Shown: piece after piece, positions 8,828-14,927 of the stretch
Layout: every line of letters begins with the position of its first letter
Numbering within the stretch: the stretch's first letter is position 1
Source of the DNA: Omnitrophica WOR_2 bacterium RIFCSPLOWO2_12_FULL_51_8
Lineage (GTDB): Bacteria; Omnitrophota; Gorgyraeia; Gygaellales; Profunditerraquicolaceae
Assembly (NCBI GenBank): GCA_001805895.1
Contig: MHHD01000079.1
Coordinates: forward strand, 1-20,473
DNA: 20,473 nucleotides
Direction of reading: 5' to 3'
The notes under the pieces: model-generated
The model's database searches: none
Told to the model about the DNA's origin: nothing
What the model saw: the letters and a program-made list of their open reading frames with translations, nothing else
Position numbers and translations under genes: made by a program

Positions 8828-9544
8828 ATGGAGTCCATAGGAGCAAGACTAAAAAAGATCCGCCTGGAAAAAGGCTTAAGCCTGGAAGAGGCGCAGAAAA
8901 AAACCAAGATCCACCTCAATATCCTGCAGGCGATAGAAGGCGACAGTATCACCGGCCTGAACCCGGTTTACCTTAAGGGGTTCCTGAAAATATACTGTAA
9001 ATTCTTGGGCCTTGAGCCGGGGGATTATCTTCCGGAAGCCAGGGCCAGGCCGCAGCCGCCGGCTGCCGCGGCTAAGGCAGAAGCCCCATCCGCGATAAAA
9101 CTGGCCTCTGCCAGGCCCCTGCCGGATTTTAAAAAACTTGCCTTAATTGCAGGGTTGGCCTTGGCTGTCTTTGGCCTGTTTAGATTGGGGTCATTTATTT
9201 CCCGCCGCATCCGCCTCAGGCCGGCGCAGAGGCCGGTACAAAGGCCGGCTGTTCCTGCCGCGGCCAGGATTCAGGATAAGCGGACCTCGGGAATAAGCCT
9301 GACCATCCGGGCGCGGCAGAACTGTATGGTGATGTTGAGGGCCGACGGAAAACTTATCTTTCACCGGCTCCTGGAAAAGGGCAGGTTTGAAAACTGGCAG
9401 GCTAAGGAAAGGTTTGACCTCTTCTTAGGTAACGCCGGCGGCGTAGAGCTGGAGGTTAACGGCCAGCTTTTTTCCAATTTGGGCAGAAAGCGCGAGGCCA
9501 AGAAGAATATCGTGATCACTAAAGACGGATTAACCGTCAGATGA
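8828..9544 (+). CDS. RodZ-like membrane protein with N-terminal HTH domain
   Basis: RodZ-family proteins link MreB filaments to the cell-wall elongation machinery. This 238-residue product has an Xre-type helix-turn-helix at about 1-68 (IGARLKKIRLEKGLSLEEAQ, YLKGFLKIYCKFLGL), an Ala/Pro-rich linker, one membrane helix (about 102-123, LALIAGLALAVFGLFRLG), a second basic/Pro linker and a C-terminal beta domain (about 154-238, ISLTIRARQNCMVMLRADG) of the DUF4115 type. It is shorter than E. coli RodZ (337 aa) but in the range seen elsewhere. Its stop overlaps the rimO start (ATGA at 9541-9544), implying translational coupling. Placement next to pgsA is common in other phyla, such as ymfM-pgsA in Bacillus. 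A pure transcription factor role is unlikely given the membrane helix. Confidence 0.85.
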   Translation: MESIGARLKKIRLEKGLSLEEAQKKTKIHLNILQAIEGDSITGLNPVYLKGFLKIYCKFLGLEPGDYLPEARARPQPPAAAAKAEAPSAIKLASARPLPDFKKLALIAGLALAVFGLFRLGSFISRRIRLRPAQRPVQRPAVPAAARIQDKRTSGISLTIRARQNCMVMLRADGKLIFHRLLEKGRFENWQAKERFDLFLGNAGGVELEVNGQLFSNLGRKREAKKNIVITKDGLTVR

Positions 9545-10794
9545 AAGAGAAGATCGGTATCTTAAGCCTGGGCTGCCCCAGGAACCTGGTGGACTCGGAG
9601 CATATCCTGGGCAGGCTGCGGCTTAAGGGGCATCCGGTAGTAGATATAGGGCAGGCGGACGTGGCGATTGTGAATACCTGCGCCTTCATTGATGAGGCTA
9701 AGCGCGAGTCTATTGACGCCATCCTGGATTTGGCCGGGCTTAAAAAAAGCGGGCGCTTAAAGAAGCTCATTGTTTACGGCTGCCTGTCCGAACGTTACGG
9801 CGAGAGCTTAAAAAAAGAGCTTCCCGAGGTGGACGCCTTTGTGGGCAGGGTTTCGCTGAACCATTCCCGCGGAAGGTATGCCCTGGCCCCCAGACACTAT
9901 GCCTACCTGAAAATATGCGAGGGCTGCTTAGACAGCTGCAGTTTCTGCGTTATCCCGAAAATAAAGGGGAGATTGAGAAGCTTAGATGAGAAAAGCGTCA
10001 TGGATCAGGTGGCGGGTTTCAACCATGAGGGGGTTTCGGAATTGAATATCATCGGCCAGGATATCAGCGGCTACGGAACGGATTTATACGGCGAGCCGAG
10101 ATTACCTGTCCTGCTGGAGAAGATGCTTTCCCGGGCAGGGAATATCGGCTGGGTGCGCCTGCTGTATCTGCATCCGCAGCGGCTCAGCGATGAATTGCTG
10201 TGTTTGATCCGGGATCACCCGAAAATCTGTCGCTATATTGACTTGCCTGTCCAGCATTGCAACCGCCGGATCTTGAGATTGATGCGCCGTAAAACTGTCT
10301 CCGGAGAATTACGCAGGCTGGTTGAAAAGGTGAGGAAGATGATTCCCGGGGCCGCCTTGCGCACCTCGATTATCGTGGGATTCCCTTCGGAAACGGATAA
10401 AGAGTCCAAGGAGCTGCTGAAGTTTATCGCTGATATCGGTTTTGAGCGGCTGGGGGCTTTTACTTATTCCCGGGAAGAAGGCACGCCCGCTTATGGCCTG
10501 GCAAGGCAGGTCCCGGAAAAGATCAAGGCCGAACGTTTAGACGAGGTAATGTCTCTGCAGCAGGAAATCTCGCGCCGGATAAACCGCAAATTCTTAGGCA
10601 GGGTTTTAAAGGTCCTGGTGGATGAGCGGCGTCCGGAAGGCTTGATCGGCCGCACTGAATACGACGCCCCGGAAGTTGACGGGTTAGTCTACATAAATTC
10701 CAAAAGAAAATTGCGCCCCGGGGATTTTATCGATTTAAAAATTACCGATACATTGGAATATGATTTGGTGGGGGAGGAGGTTTGTGCGGGGTGA
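9541..10794 (+). CDS. rimO: Ribosomal protein S12 methylthiotransferase RimO
   Basis: Radical SAM enzyme that adds a methylthio group to a conserved Asp of ribosomal protein S12. The 417-residue protein has the N-terminal UPF0004 domain with three cluster-binding cysteines (C12 in LGCPRN, C47 in NTCAF, C81 in YGCL), the radical SAM cysteines C129, C133 and C136 (CLDSCSFC), and a C-terminal TRAM domain (about 350-417). The opening LGCPRNLVDSE and the segment FCVIPKIKGRLRS favour RimO over its paralogue MiaB. Start ATG overlaps the rodZ-like stop; its own stop overlaps the pgsA GTG start (GTGA at 10791-10794). Confidence 0.95.
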   Translation: MKEKIGILSLGCPRNLVDSEHILGRLRLKGHPVVDIGQADVAIVNTCAFIDEAKRESIDAILDLAGLKKSGRLKKLIVYGCLSERYGESLKKELPEVDAFVGRVSLNHSRGRYALAPRHYAYLKICEGCLDSCSFCVIPKIKGRLRSLDEKSVMDQVAGFNHEGVSELNIIGQDISGYGTDLYGEPRLPVLLEKMLSRAGNIGWVRLLYLHPQRLSDELLCLIRDHPKICRYIDLPVQHCNRRILRLMRRKTVSGELRRLVEKVRKMIPGAALRTSIIVGFPSETDKESKELLKFIADIGFERLGAFTYSREEGTPAYGLARQVPEKIKAERLDEVMSLQQEISRRINRKFLGRVLKVLVDERRPEGLIGRTEYDAPEVDGLVYINSKRKLRPGDFIDLKITDTLEYDLVGEEVCAG

Positions 10795-11372
10795 ATATTG
10801 CCAATAAATTGACGGTATCGCGGATCATCCTTACCTTTGTTTTTATGTCTTTCCTGCTCTTCGGCCATGGCCTTTTGTCAAAGATCATCAGCTTGGTCGT
10901 CTTTATCTTCGCCGCGATATCGGATTTCTTAGACGGCCTGATCGCCCATAAGAGGAATATGGTTACCGACTTCGGGCGCCTGATGGACCCCATCGCGGAT
11001 AAGATCTTGGTCCTGGCCGCCTTTGCCGCCTTTGTGCAGATGCAGTTGATTGAGGCCTGGATGTTCGTGATTATCGTCTCCCGGGAGATACTGGTTACTT
11101 CTTTGCGGCTTTTTGCCTTGAATAAAGGCAAGGTGCTTTCGGCCACCCGGGCAGGCAAGCACAAGACCTTTTCGCAGATGCTGGTGATCTTTTTGATCCT
11201 GGGCTTTATCGTCGCCAAGGAGATAATGCTGACCTATTTTACCTGGAACCCCGCCGGAGAAATGATCTTCCGCCAGGGGATATTCATACTGATGCTGCTG
11301 ACCGTGGGGCTTACCCTTTATTCCGGCCTGTCATATTTCTGGGAAAACCGCAAAATCATCTCCCGGCTATAG
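10791..11372 (+). CDS. pgsA: CDP-diacylglycerol-glycerol-3-phosphate 3-phosphatidyltransferase
   Basis: Integral membrane enzyme making phosphatidylglycerophosphate from CDP-diacylglycerol and glycerol 3-phosphate. I chose GTG at 10791, giving 193 residues: AGGAGG at 10775-10780 is 10 nt upstream, the start overlaps the rimO stop, and the protein then begins MNIANKLTVSRI like its relatives. An alternative TTG at 10782 is only 1 nt from the SD. The CDP-alcohol phosphotransferase motif reads D48-G49-x2-A52-H53-x8-G62-x3-D66-x3-D70; the usual Arg after Ala is His here. Several membrane helices surround it. PgpA, the next enzyme in the pathway, lies 364 bp downstream beyond two repeat elements. 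Confidence 0.94.
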   Translation: MNIANKLTVSRIILTFVFMSFLLFGHGLLSKIISLVVFIFAAISDFLDGLIAHKRNMVTDFGRLMDPIADKILVLAAFAAFVQMQLIEAWMFVIIVSREILVTSLRLFALNKGKVLSATRAGKHKTFSQMLVIFLILGFIVAKEIMLTYFTWNPAGEMIFRQGIFILMLLTVGLTLYSGLSYFWENRKIISRL

Positions 11373-11381
11373 GGCTCTGTT

Positions 11382-11584
11382 AACTAAATGAGCAGTGTGC
11401 ATAATCGGGTTTCGTTTATCGGTTAGCGGTTGCGGCTACGTATCGTCTATCGTAAATCGTCTAAAAGGGTTTTCGTTTAAGAAGACGGCGCACGAAACCG
11501 AAAACGATTTACGATACATAGCCGAAACCGAAACCGTTTAAGACGATAGACGAAAGTTGAATTATGCACACCCCTCAACTAAAT
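11382..11584. mobile_element. MITE-like element with 16-bp terminal inverted repeats and 8-bp target duplication
   Basis: A 187-bp non-coding core (11390-11576) is bounded exactly by the direct repeat AACTAAAT (11382-11389 and 11577-11584). Its ends are inverted repeats: GAGCAGTGTGCATAAT on the left (11390-11405) and, read inward from the right end (11576-11561), GAGGGGTGTGCATAAT, 14 of 16 identical. Inside are further inverted pairs, TCGTCTATCGT (11443-11453) with ACGATAGACGA (11543-11553), and TATCGTAAATCGT (11448-11460) with ACGATTTACGATA (11504-11516), so much of the element can fold into a long hairpin. It contains no credible ORF. The structure is seen in sequence; mobility by a transposase elsewhere in the genome is inferred. 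Confidence 0.65.
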
Positions 11585-11596
11585 AAAAGCATTATT

Positions 11597-11696
11597 GCAC
11601 AGATGGGCACAGATTAGAAGAAGCAGATGAGCACAGATATTTTCCGACGGTATCTGCGATCATCTTGCATCTTTTCATCTGTGCTAATCTGTGTAA
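11597..11696. repeat. CACAGAT-type intergenic hairpin repeat (copy 2)
   Basis: Two nested stems: CACAGATTAG (11608-11617) with CTAATCTGTG (11684-11693), and AGATGAGCACAGAT (11625-11638) with ATCTGCGATCATCT (11652-11665; two mismatches). The latter arm is identical to that of copy 1 at 8789-8802. It lies between the MITE-like element and pgpA. Confidence 0.75.
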
Positions 11697-11736
11697 ATAC
11701 AACCCTTATTTATTTTAATGTGATACAGGATTAGTT

Positions 11737-12207
11737 ATGCATTTTAAAGATCGCGCCATTAAGCTGTTAAGCTCTTTTTTTTATCTGGGTTTCCTGCCGC
11801 TGGTGCCCGGGACATTCGGCAGTCTGGCCGGATTATTTTTATTTTATCTCACCGCCGGGAGCCGGTGGCTGCATTTCTGGTTAACCGCGCTGGTGATCGC
11901 TGCCGGATTCCTGGTGAGCGGGGAGGCAGAGAGGATTTTCCGTAAAAATGACCCGAAATTCGTAGTGATAGACGAAGCCGCCGGGATGCTGGTTTCTTTG
12001 TTGTTCCTTCCCTTCTACGACGGATGGCTGTTAGGGCTGGGATTTCTGCTGTTCAGGGTCCTGGATACCTTAAAGGCCTATCCGGCAGGCTGCCTTCAGG
12101 AGACAAGAGGGAGTATCGGGATTATGGGCGATGATTTGACGGCCGGTATTTATACCAATATCATACTTCAACTGATCGCTAGATTCTCCCTGCTTAGGGC
12201 CGTATAG
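11737..12207 (+). CDS. pgpA: Phosphatidylglycerophosphatase A
   Basis: Membrane phosphatase that converts phosphatidylglycerophosphate to phosphatidylglycerol, following PgsA. The 156-residue product has the family's landmarks: the N-terminal GFLPLVPGTFGSLAG segment, the acidic VIDEAAGML motif, the FRVLDTLKAYPAG stretch and IGIMGDDLTAGIYTN near the C-terminus, with hydrophobic helices between. AGGAT lies about 11 nt before the ATG. It is separated from pgsA by mobile and palindromic repeats, so it may have its own promoter, which I could not identify. Its last 40 bases overlap the 3' end of thpR on the opposite strand. Confidence 0.93.
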   Translation: MHFKDRAIKLLSSFFYLGFLPLVPGTFGSLAGLFLFYLTAGSRWLHFWLTALVIAAGFLVSGEAERIFRKNDPKFVVIDEAAGMLVSLLFLPFYDGWLLGLGFLLFRVLDTLKAYPAGCLQETRGSIGIMGDDLTAGIYTNIILQLIARFSLLRAV

Positions 12208-12740
12208 ATGGGGCCGGCAGGGGTGAGGCTGCTTTTATAAAGGGTAATTTCCCGCACGCAAAAAATTAAATTTTTTCCTGCCAGCTCTGCCGCGGCTTTT
12301 TCCAGCCCCTGGCGCAGGCTTTCCTTATCCTTGCTTGAGCGCGTCCGGCCGAGAGTGATATGCGAGGAGAAAGCGCGTTTTTCCCTGGGGATCCCTAACT
12401 TGGCAATTTTTTCTTCTAACTGCCCGGCGATCTTTTTGGCCTCTTCGCCGCCCTGGTCAATGCCGGCCCAGATTACGCGCGGGGAACCTGCGCTGGGAAA
12501 AGCGCCTAACGCAGCAATCCGCGCTTGAAAAAGAGGATTTACCGCGGCAGCCGCCGCGATAATTCCATGGATTTTAGCCGTTGATTCTTCCGTGATTTCC
12601 CCTAAGAATTTCAGGGTCAGGTGGATATTTTTGGGCTCGACCCACTTCACATCCGCGCCGGATAACTTAAGCCCATCTTGCAGCTTGCTCAAGGCCTGTT
12701 TTATCTCTGCCGGTAAGTCAATGGCAATAAACGCGCGCAT
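12168..12740 (-). CDS. thpR: RNA 2',3'-cyclic phosphodiesterase (2H/LigT family)
   Basis: 2H-superfamily phosphoesterase that opens 2',3'-cyclic phosphate ends of RNA. The 190-residue product starts at ATG 12740 (MRAFIAIDLPAEI, the family's typical N-terminus); a longer reading frame upstream is an artefact of the repeat at 12751-12816. The two catalytic HxTx motifs are His40-Leu-Thr42 (HLTLKFLG) and His127-Ile-Thr129 (HITLGRTR). It follows cinA by 58 nt on the same strand, so both probably use the cinA promoter. Tail-to-tail it overlaps pgpA by 40 bp. Cellular substrates are not known for most members. Confidence 0.93.
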   Translation of the reverse strand: MRAFIAIDLPAEIKQALSKLQDGLKLSGADVKWVEPKNIHLTLKFLGEITEESTAKIHGIIAAAAAVNPLFQARIAALGAFPSAGSPRVIWAGIDQGGEEAKKIAGQLEEKIAKLGIPREKRAFSSHITLGRTRSSKDKESLRQGLEKAAAELAGKNLIFCVREITLYKSSLTPAGPIYTALSRENLAIS

Positions 12741-12750
12741 CTTTAGGTTG

Positions 12751-12816
12751 AGGGACTGCCCCCGCCGTTTTGATTCGCTTTTGCGAATGCAAAACGAATC
12801 AGCGGGGGCTGTCCCT
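12751..12816. repeat. REP-like palindrome (GGGAC...GTCCC type) at the cinA-thpR junction
   Basis: Ends AGGGACTGCCCCCGC and GCGGGGGCTGTCCCT are inverted repeats with one mismatch. The centre contains a second stem, GTTTTG(A)TTCGC with GCGAATGCAAAAC. The cinA stop codon (12799-12801) and its last codons fall inside the element. The GGGACA-type ends resemble the palindromes at 14831-14910. Confidence 0.75.
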
Positions 12817-13296
12817 GACAGCTTGTCGTTGAACTGCCCGCGCCAAGATTTGCAGCGCGGACAGCGCGGCCTGGCGCCGGATGGAGGCGCGGCTGCCGCG
12901 CAAGAATAATTTGCGGCAGAGGCATCCCGCTGGCGAGGCAAGCGCGATAAACACAGTTCCTACGGGTATGAGCAAAGTCCCTCCGGACGGCCCGGCAATA
13001 CCGGTAATGCCGATGCCGTAGTCGGCGCCGGATAATTTTCTTACCTGATGCGCCATTTTGCGGGTAACCGGCGCGCTTACCGCGCCTTCTTTAGCGATCA
13101 ACGCGGCAGGGACCTTTAAGAGCCGTATCTTTGCCTGGTTGTGGTAGGAGACTATGCCCAGCAGGAAGTAGCCGGAGCTGCCGCTAAAGTCAGTGAGCAT
13201 TTTTGCCAGCAGGCCGCCGGTGCATGACTCTGCCACTGCCAAAGTGAGCTGATGCTGAATTAGAAGGCTGTGTATTTGTTTAAGGATAAGTTCCAT
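12799..13296 (-). CDS. CinA C-terminal domain protein, nicotinamide-nucleotide amidase type (PncC)
   Basis: Stand-alone CinA C-terminal domain; characterised members deamidate nicotinamide mononucleotide to nicotinate mononucleotide in NAD salvage. The 165-residue product carries the family hallmarks AESCTGG (residues about 22-28), FSGSSGYFLLGIVSYHNQAK, EGAVSAPVTRKMA and GIGITGIAGPSGG. The N-terminal molybdopterin-binding-like domain of full CinA is absent. The C-terminal few residues (RDSPR) and the stop are encoded by the palindrome at 12751-12816, so the natural C-terminus has probably been altered. There is no SD, and the promoter at 13305-13333 would place the transcript start within a few nt of the ATG, so the message may be leaderless. 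Competence-related naming is historical; catalytic activity is inferred. Confidence 0.9.
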   Translation of the reverse strand: MELILKQIHSLLIQHQLTLAVAESCTGGLLAKMLTDFSGSSGYFLLGIVSYHNQAKIRLLKVPAALIAKEGAVSAPVTRKMAHQVRKLSGADYGIGITGIAGPSGGTLLIPVGTVFIALASPAGCLCRKLFLRGSRASIRRQAALSALQILARAVQRQAVRDSPR

Positions 13297-13304
13297 TGCT
13301 GCAT

Positions 13305-13333
13305 ATTATAAATTAACTTTAAAGTATTGACAA
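13305..13333 (-). promoter_or_regulatory. Promoter of cinA-thpR (minus strand)
   Basis: On the minus strand, TTGTCA (13333-13328), a 17-nt spacer and TATAAT (13310-13305). The cinA ATG begins 8 nt after the -10 box, so the RNA would start at or within a couple of bases of the start codon. The -35 box overlaps the -35 of the opposite promoter by five bases. Confidence 0.75.
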
Positions 13334-13354
13334 GATAAGATTTTCGCGTATAAT
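13327..13354 (+). promoter_or_regulatory. Promoter of the FMN-riboswitch/ribBA operon
   Basis: Consensus TTGACA (13327-13332), 16-nt spacer, consensus TATAAT (13349-13354). Expected start near 13361, exactly at the base of the riboswitch P1 stem. It is divergent from, and shares its -35 region with, the cinA promoter. Confidence 0.88.
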
Positions 13355-13361
13355 AATAACC

Positions 13362-13485
13362 AATCTTCGGGGAGAGGCGCAATTCCTCAACCGGCGGTGA
13401 GAGCCCGCGACTCTGCCAGAGAACGTTGGCAGACTGATCTGGTAAGATTCCAGAGCCGATGGTATAGTCCAGATGGAAGAAGATT
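13362..13485 (+). ncRNA. FMN riboswitch (RFN element)
   Basis: Conserved RFN core words are present: CCGGCGGTGAGAGCCCGCGA, then GATTCCAGAGCCGATGGTA and AGTCCAGATGGAAGAAG. The P1 stem is AATCTTC (13362-13368) with GAAGATT (13479-13485). Known members bind FMN and repress riboflavin genes. An intrinsic terminator follows at 13499. The P1 3' strand GAAGAT (13479-13484) is also complementary to ATCTTC (13511-13516) in the terminator's 3' side, so FMN binding would free the terminator and ligand-free RNA could form an antiterminator. This points to control by transcription termination rather than by hiding the start site. Confidence 0.95.
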
Positions 13486-13498
13486 AAAAGTTTCTCTC

Positions 13499-13530
13499 TA
13501 CCCGAAGGTCATCTTCGGGTAATTTTGTTT
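13499..13530 (+). terminator. Intrinsic terminator of the FMN riboswitch
   Basis: Perfect 9-bp stem TACCCGAAG (13499-13507), loop GTCAT, CTTCGGGTA (13513-13521), followed by ATTTTGTTT. It is the expression platform of the riboswitch. Confidence 0.88.
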
Positions 13531-13536
13531 AGAGCG

Positions 13537-13589
13537 AAATTATTCTTCGACCGAGCGAGCGCCAGCGAGCGAGTGGAGAAGATAAATTT
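13537..13589. repeat. Long palindromic repeat with conserved CTCG-rich loop (copy 2)
   Basis: Stem AAATTATTCTTC (13537-13548) with GAAGATAAATTT (13578-13589), enclosing GACCGAGCGAGCGCCAGCGA. This is the reverse complement of the core of the element at 3931-4009 with few differences. It sits between the riboswitch terminator and ribBA, 35 nt before the ribBA start, so it is in the leader of the antiterminated mRNA. Confidence 0.8.
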
Positions 13590-13624
13590 GCCGGCCGCAG
13601 ACTCATTTACTGAGCGTTAAGCTT

Positions 13625-14833
13625 ATGTTTAATAGTATTTCCGAAATCTTAGAAGACCTCAAAAACGGCCGGATGGTGATCGTGGTAGACGATGAAGACC
13701 GCGAAAACGAGGGTGACCTGGCGATCGCCGCATCATACGCCACTGCCGAGGCAGTTAATTTTATGGCTAAGTTCGGCCGGGGCCTGATTTGCGTGCCGCT
13801 GGAAGAGGAAAGGCTAAAAAAATTAGCCTTGGAGCCGATGTTAGAAAACAACCCGGGGCCTGCGCAGGAGGATCCTTTCCGCACCGCCTGGATGATTTCC
13901 GTGGACGCGGCTAACGGTATTACTACCGGTATTTCCGCGGCAGACCGCAGCCGCACCATCGATGTCCTGATTAACCCTCAGTCCGGGCCCGAGGACCTGG
14001 TGAGGCCGGGGCATGTCTTTCCGCTGAAGGCCCGTTGCGGAGGAGTGCTGGTCAGGGCAGGGCATACCGAAGCGTCAATAGATTTGATGAAGCTGGCAGG
14101 GCTCTGCCCGGCAGGGGTGATTTGCGAGATTATGAATGACGATGGCACTATGGCCCGCCTGCCGCAGCTCATTTCTTTCGCCAAGACCCATCACTTAAAG
14201 ATCTGCTCCATCGCCAGCCTGATCGAATACCGGCGGCGCTCGGAAAAGCTGATTGCCCGCGTTGCCGAAACTTCTCTGCCTACCGCCTTCGGCCGGTTCA
14301 GGCTGATTCTCTATAAAGATCTGATCCGGGGCAAGATTCATACCGCGCTAGCAATGGGCGCGTTGGATAACGGCGAGGCCTTAGTGCGCGTGCACTCGGA
14401 GTGTTTGACCGGCGATGTCTTTGGATCGCTGCGCTGCGACTGCGGCCGGCAATTAGAGAAGGCGATGGAGTTGATTGCGCGGGAAAATAAAGGGGTTATC
14501 CTCTATATGAGCCAGGAGGGCCGCGGCATCGGGTTGGTGGAAAAAATCAAGGCTTACGCCCTGCAGGATAAGGGTTTGGACACCGTGGAGGCAAACGTTG
14601 CATTAGGCTATAAGCCTGACCTGCGCGATTACGGCATCGGGGCGCAGATCCTGGCGGATTTGGGGCTGCGCAGCATCCGGTTATTGACTAACAATCCCCG
14701 TAAGATCGTTGGGTTGGAAGGCTACGGCCTGCGGGTAATTGAGCGCGTGCCGCTGGAAACCGAACCTAACCCCGCGAACTATAAGTATCTCAAAGCCAAA
14801 AAAGAAAAATTAGGCCACGATTTACAATTATAG
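13625..14833 (+). CDS. ribBA: Bifunctional 3,4-dihydroxy-2-butanone-4-phosphate synthase / GTP cyclohydrolase II
   Basis: Supplies both precursors of riboflavin: the four-carbon unit from ribulose 5-phosphate and the pyrimidine from GTP. The 402-residue fusion has an N-terminal DHBP synthase domain (about 1-200) with the acidic loop DDEDRENEGD and later RAGHTEASIDL, and a C-terminal GTP cyclohydrolase II domain (about 205-402) with zinc ligands C260, C271 and C273 (ECLTGDVFGSLRCDCG) and the MSQEGRGIGL motif. Start ATG has no strong SD. It is the first gene behind the FMN riboswitch. The stop codon TAG is the first three bases of the palindrome at 14831. Confidence 0.97.
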   Translation: MFNSISEILEDLKNGRMVIVVDDEDRENEGDLAIAASYATAEAVNFMAKFGRGLICVPLEEERLKKLALEPMLENNPGPAQEDPFRTAWMISVDAANGITTGISAADRSRTIDVLINPQSGPEDLVRPGHVFPLKARCGGVLVRAGHTEASIDLMKLAGLCPAGVICEIMNDDGTMARLPQLISFAKTHHLKICSIASLIEYRRRSEKLIARVAETSLPTAFGRFRLILYKDLIRGKIHTALAMGALDNGEALVRVHSECLTGDVFGSLRCDCGRQLEKAMELIARENKGVILYMSQEGRGIGLVEKIKAYALQDKGLDTVEANVALGYKPDLRDYGIGAQILADLGLRSIRLLTNNPRKIVGLEGYGLRVIERVPLETEPNPANYKYLKAKKEKLGHDLQL

Positions 14834-14910
14834 GGGACACCCCATCAACCAAAGCGCAGGGTGTCCCCAACTGGGGACACCCTGCTGATTGAATTATGGG
14901 GTGTCCCCTA
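14831..14910. repeat. Nested perfect palindromes (GGGGACACCC type)
   Basis: Outer arms TAGGGGACACCCCAT (14831-14845) and ATGGGGTGTCCCCTA (14896-14910) are perfect 15-bp inverted repeats. Inside lies a second perfect hairpin with 14-bp arms and a 2-nt loop: GCAGGGTGTCCCCA (14856-14869) and TGGGGACACCCTGC (14872-14885). The motif GGGGACACCC therefore occurs four times. The element starts with the ribBA stop codon and ends 18 nt before the ribH start. Confidence 0.9.
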
Positions 14911-14927
14911 AAAAGAAAGGAGAGAGA

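Noticed and set aside
12741..12941. N-terminal extension of ThpR
   Set aside because: It runs through the palindrome and into cinA in another frame; MRAFIAIDLP at 12740 is the family N-terminus.
14889..14927. N-terminal extension of RibH from a TTG
   Set aside because: It would translate the palindrome; the GTG at 14928 has a strong SD and gives the family length.
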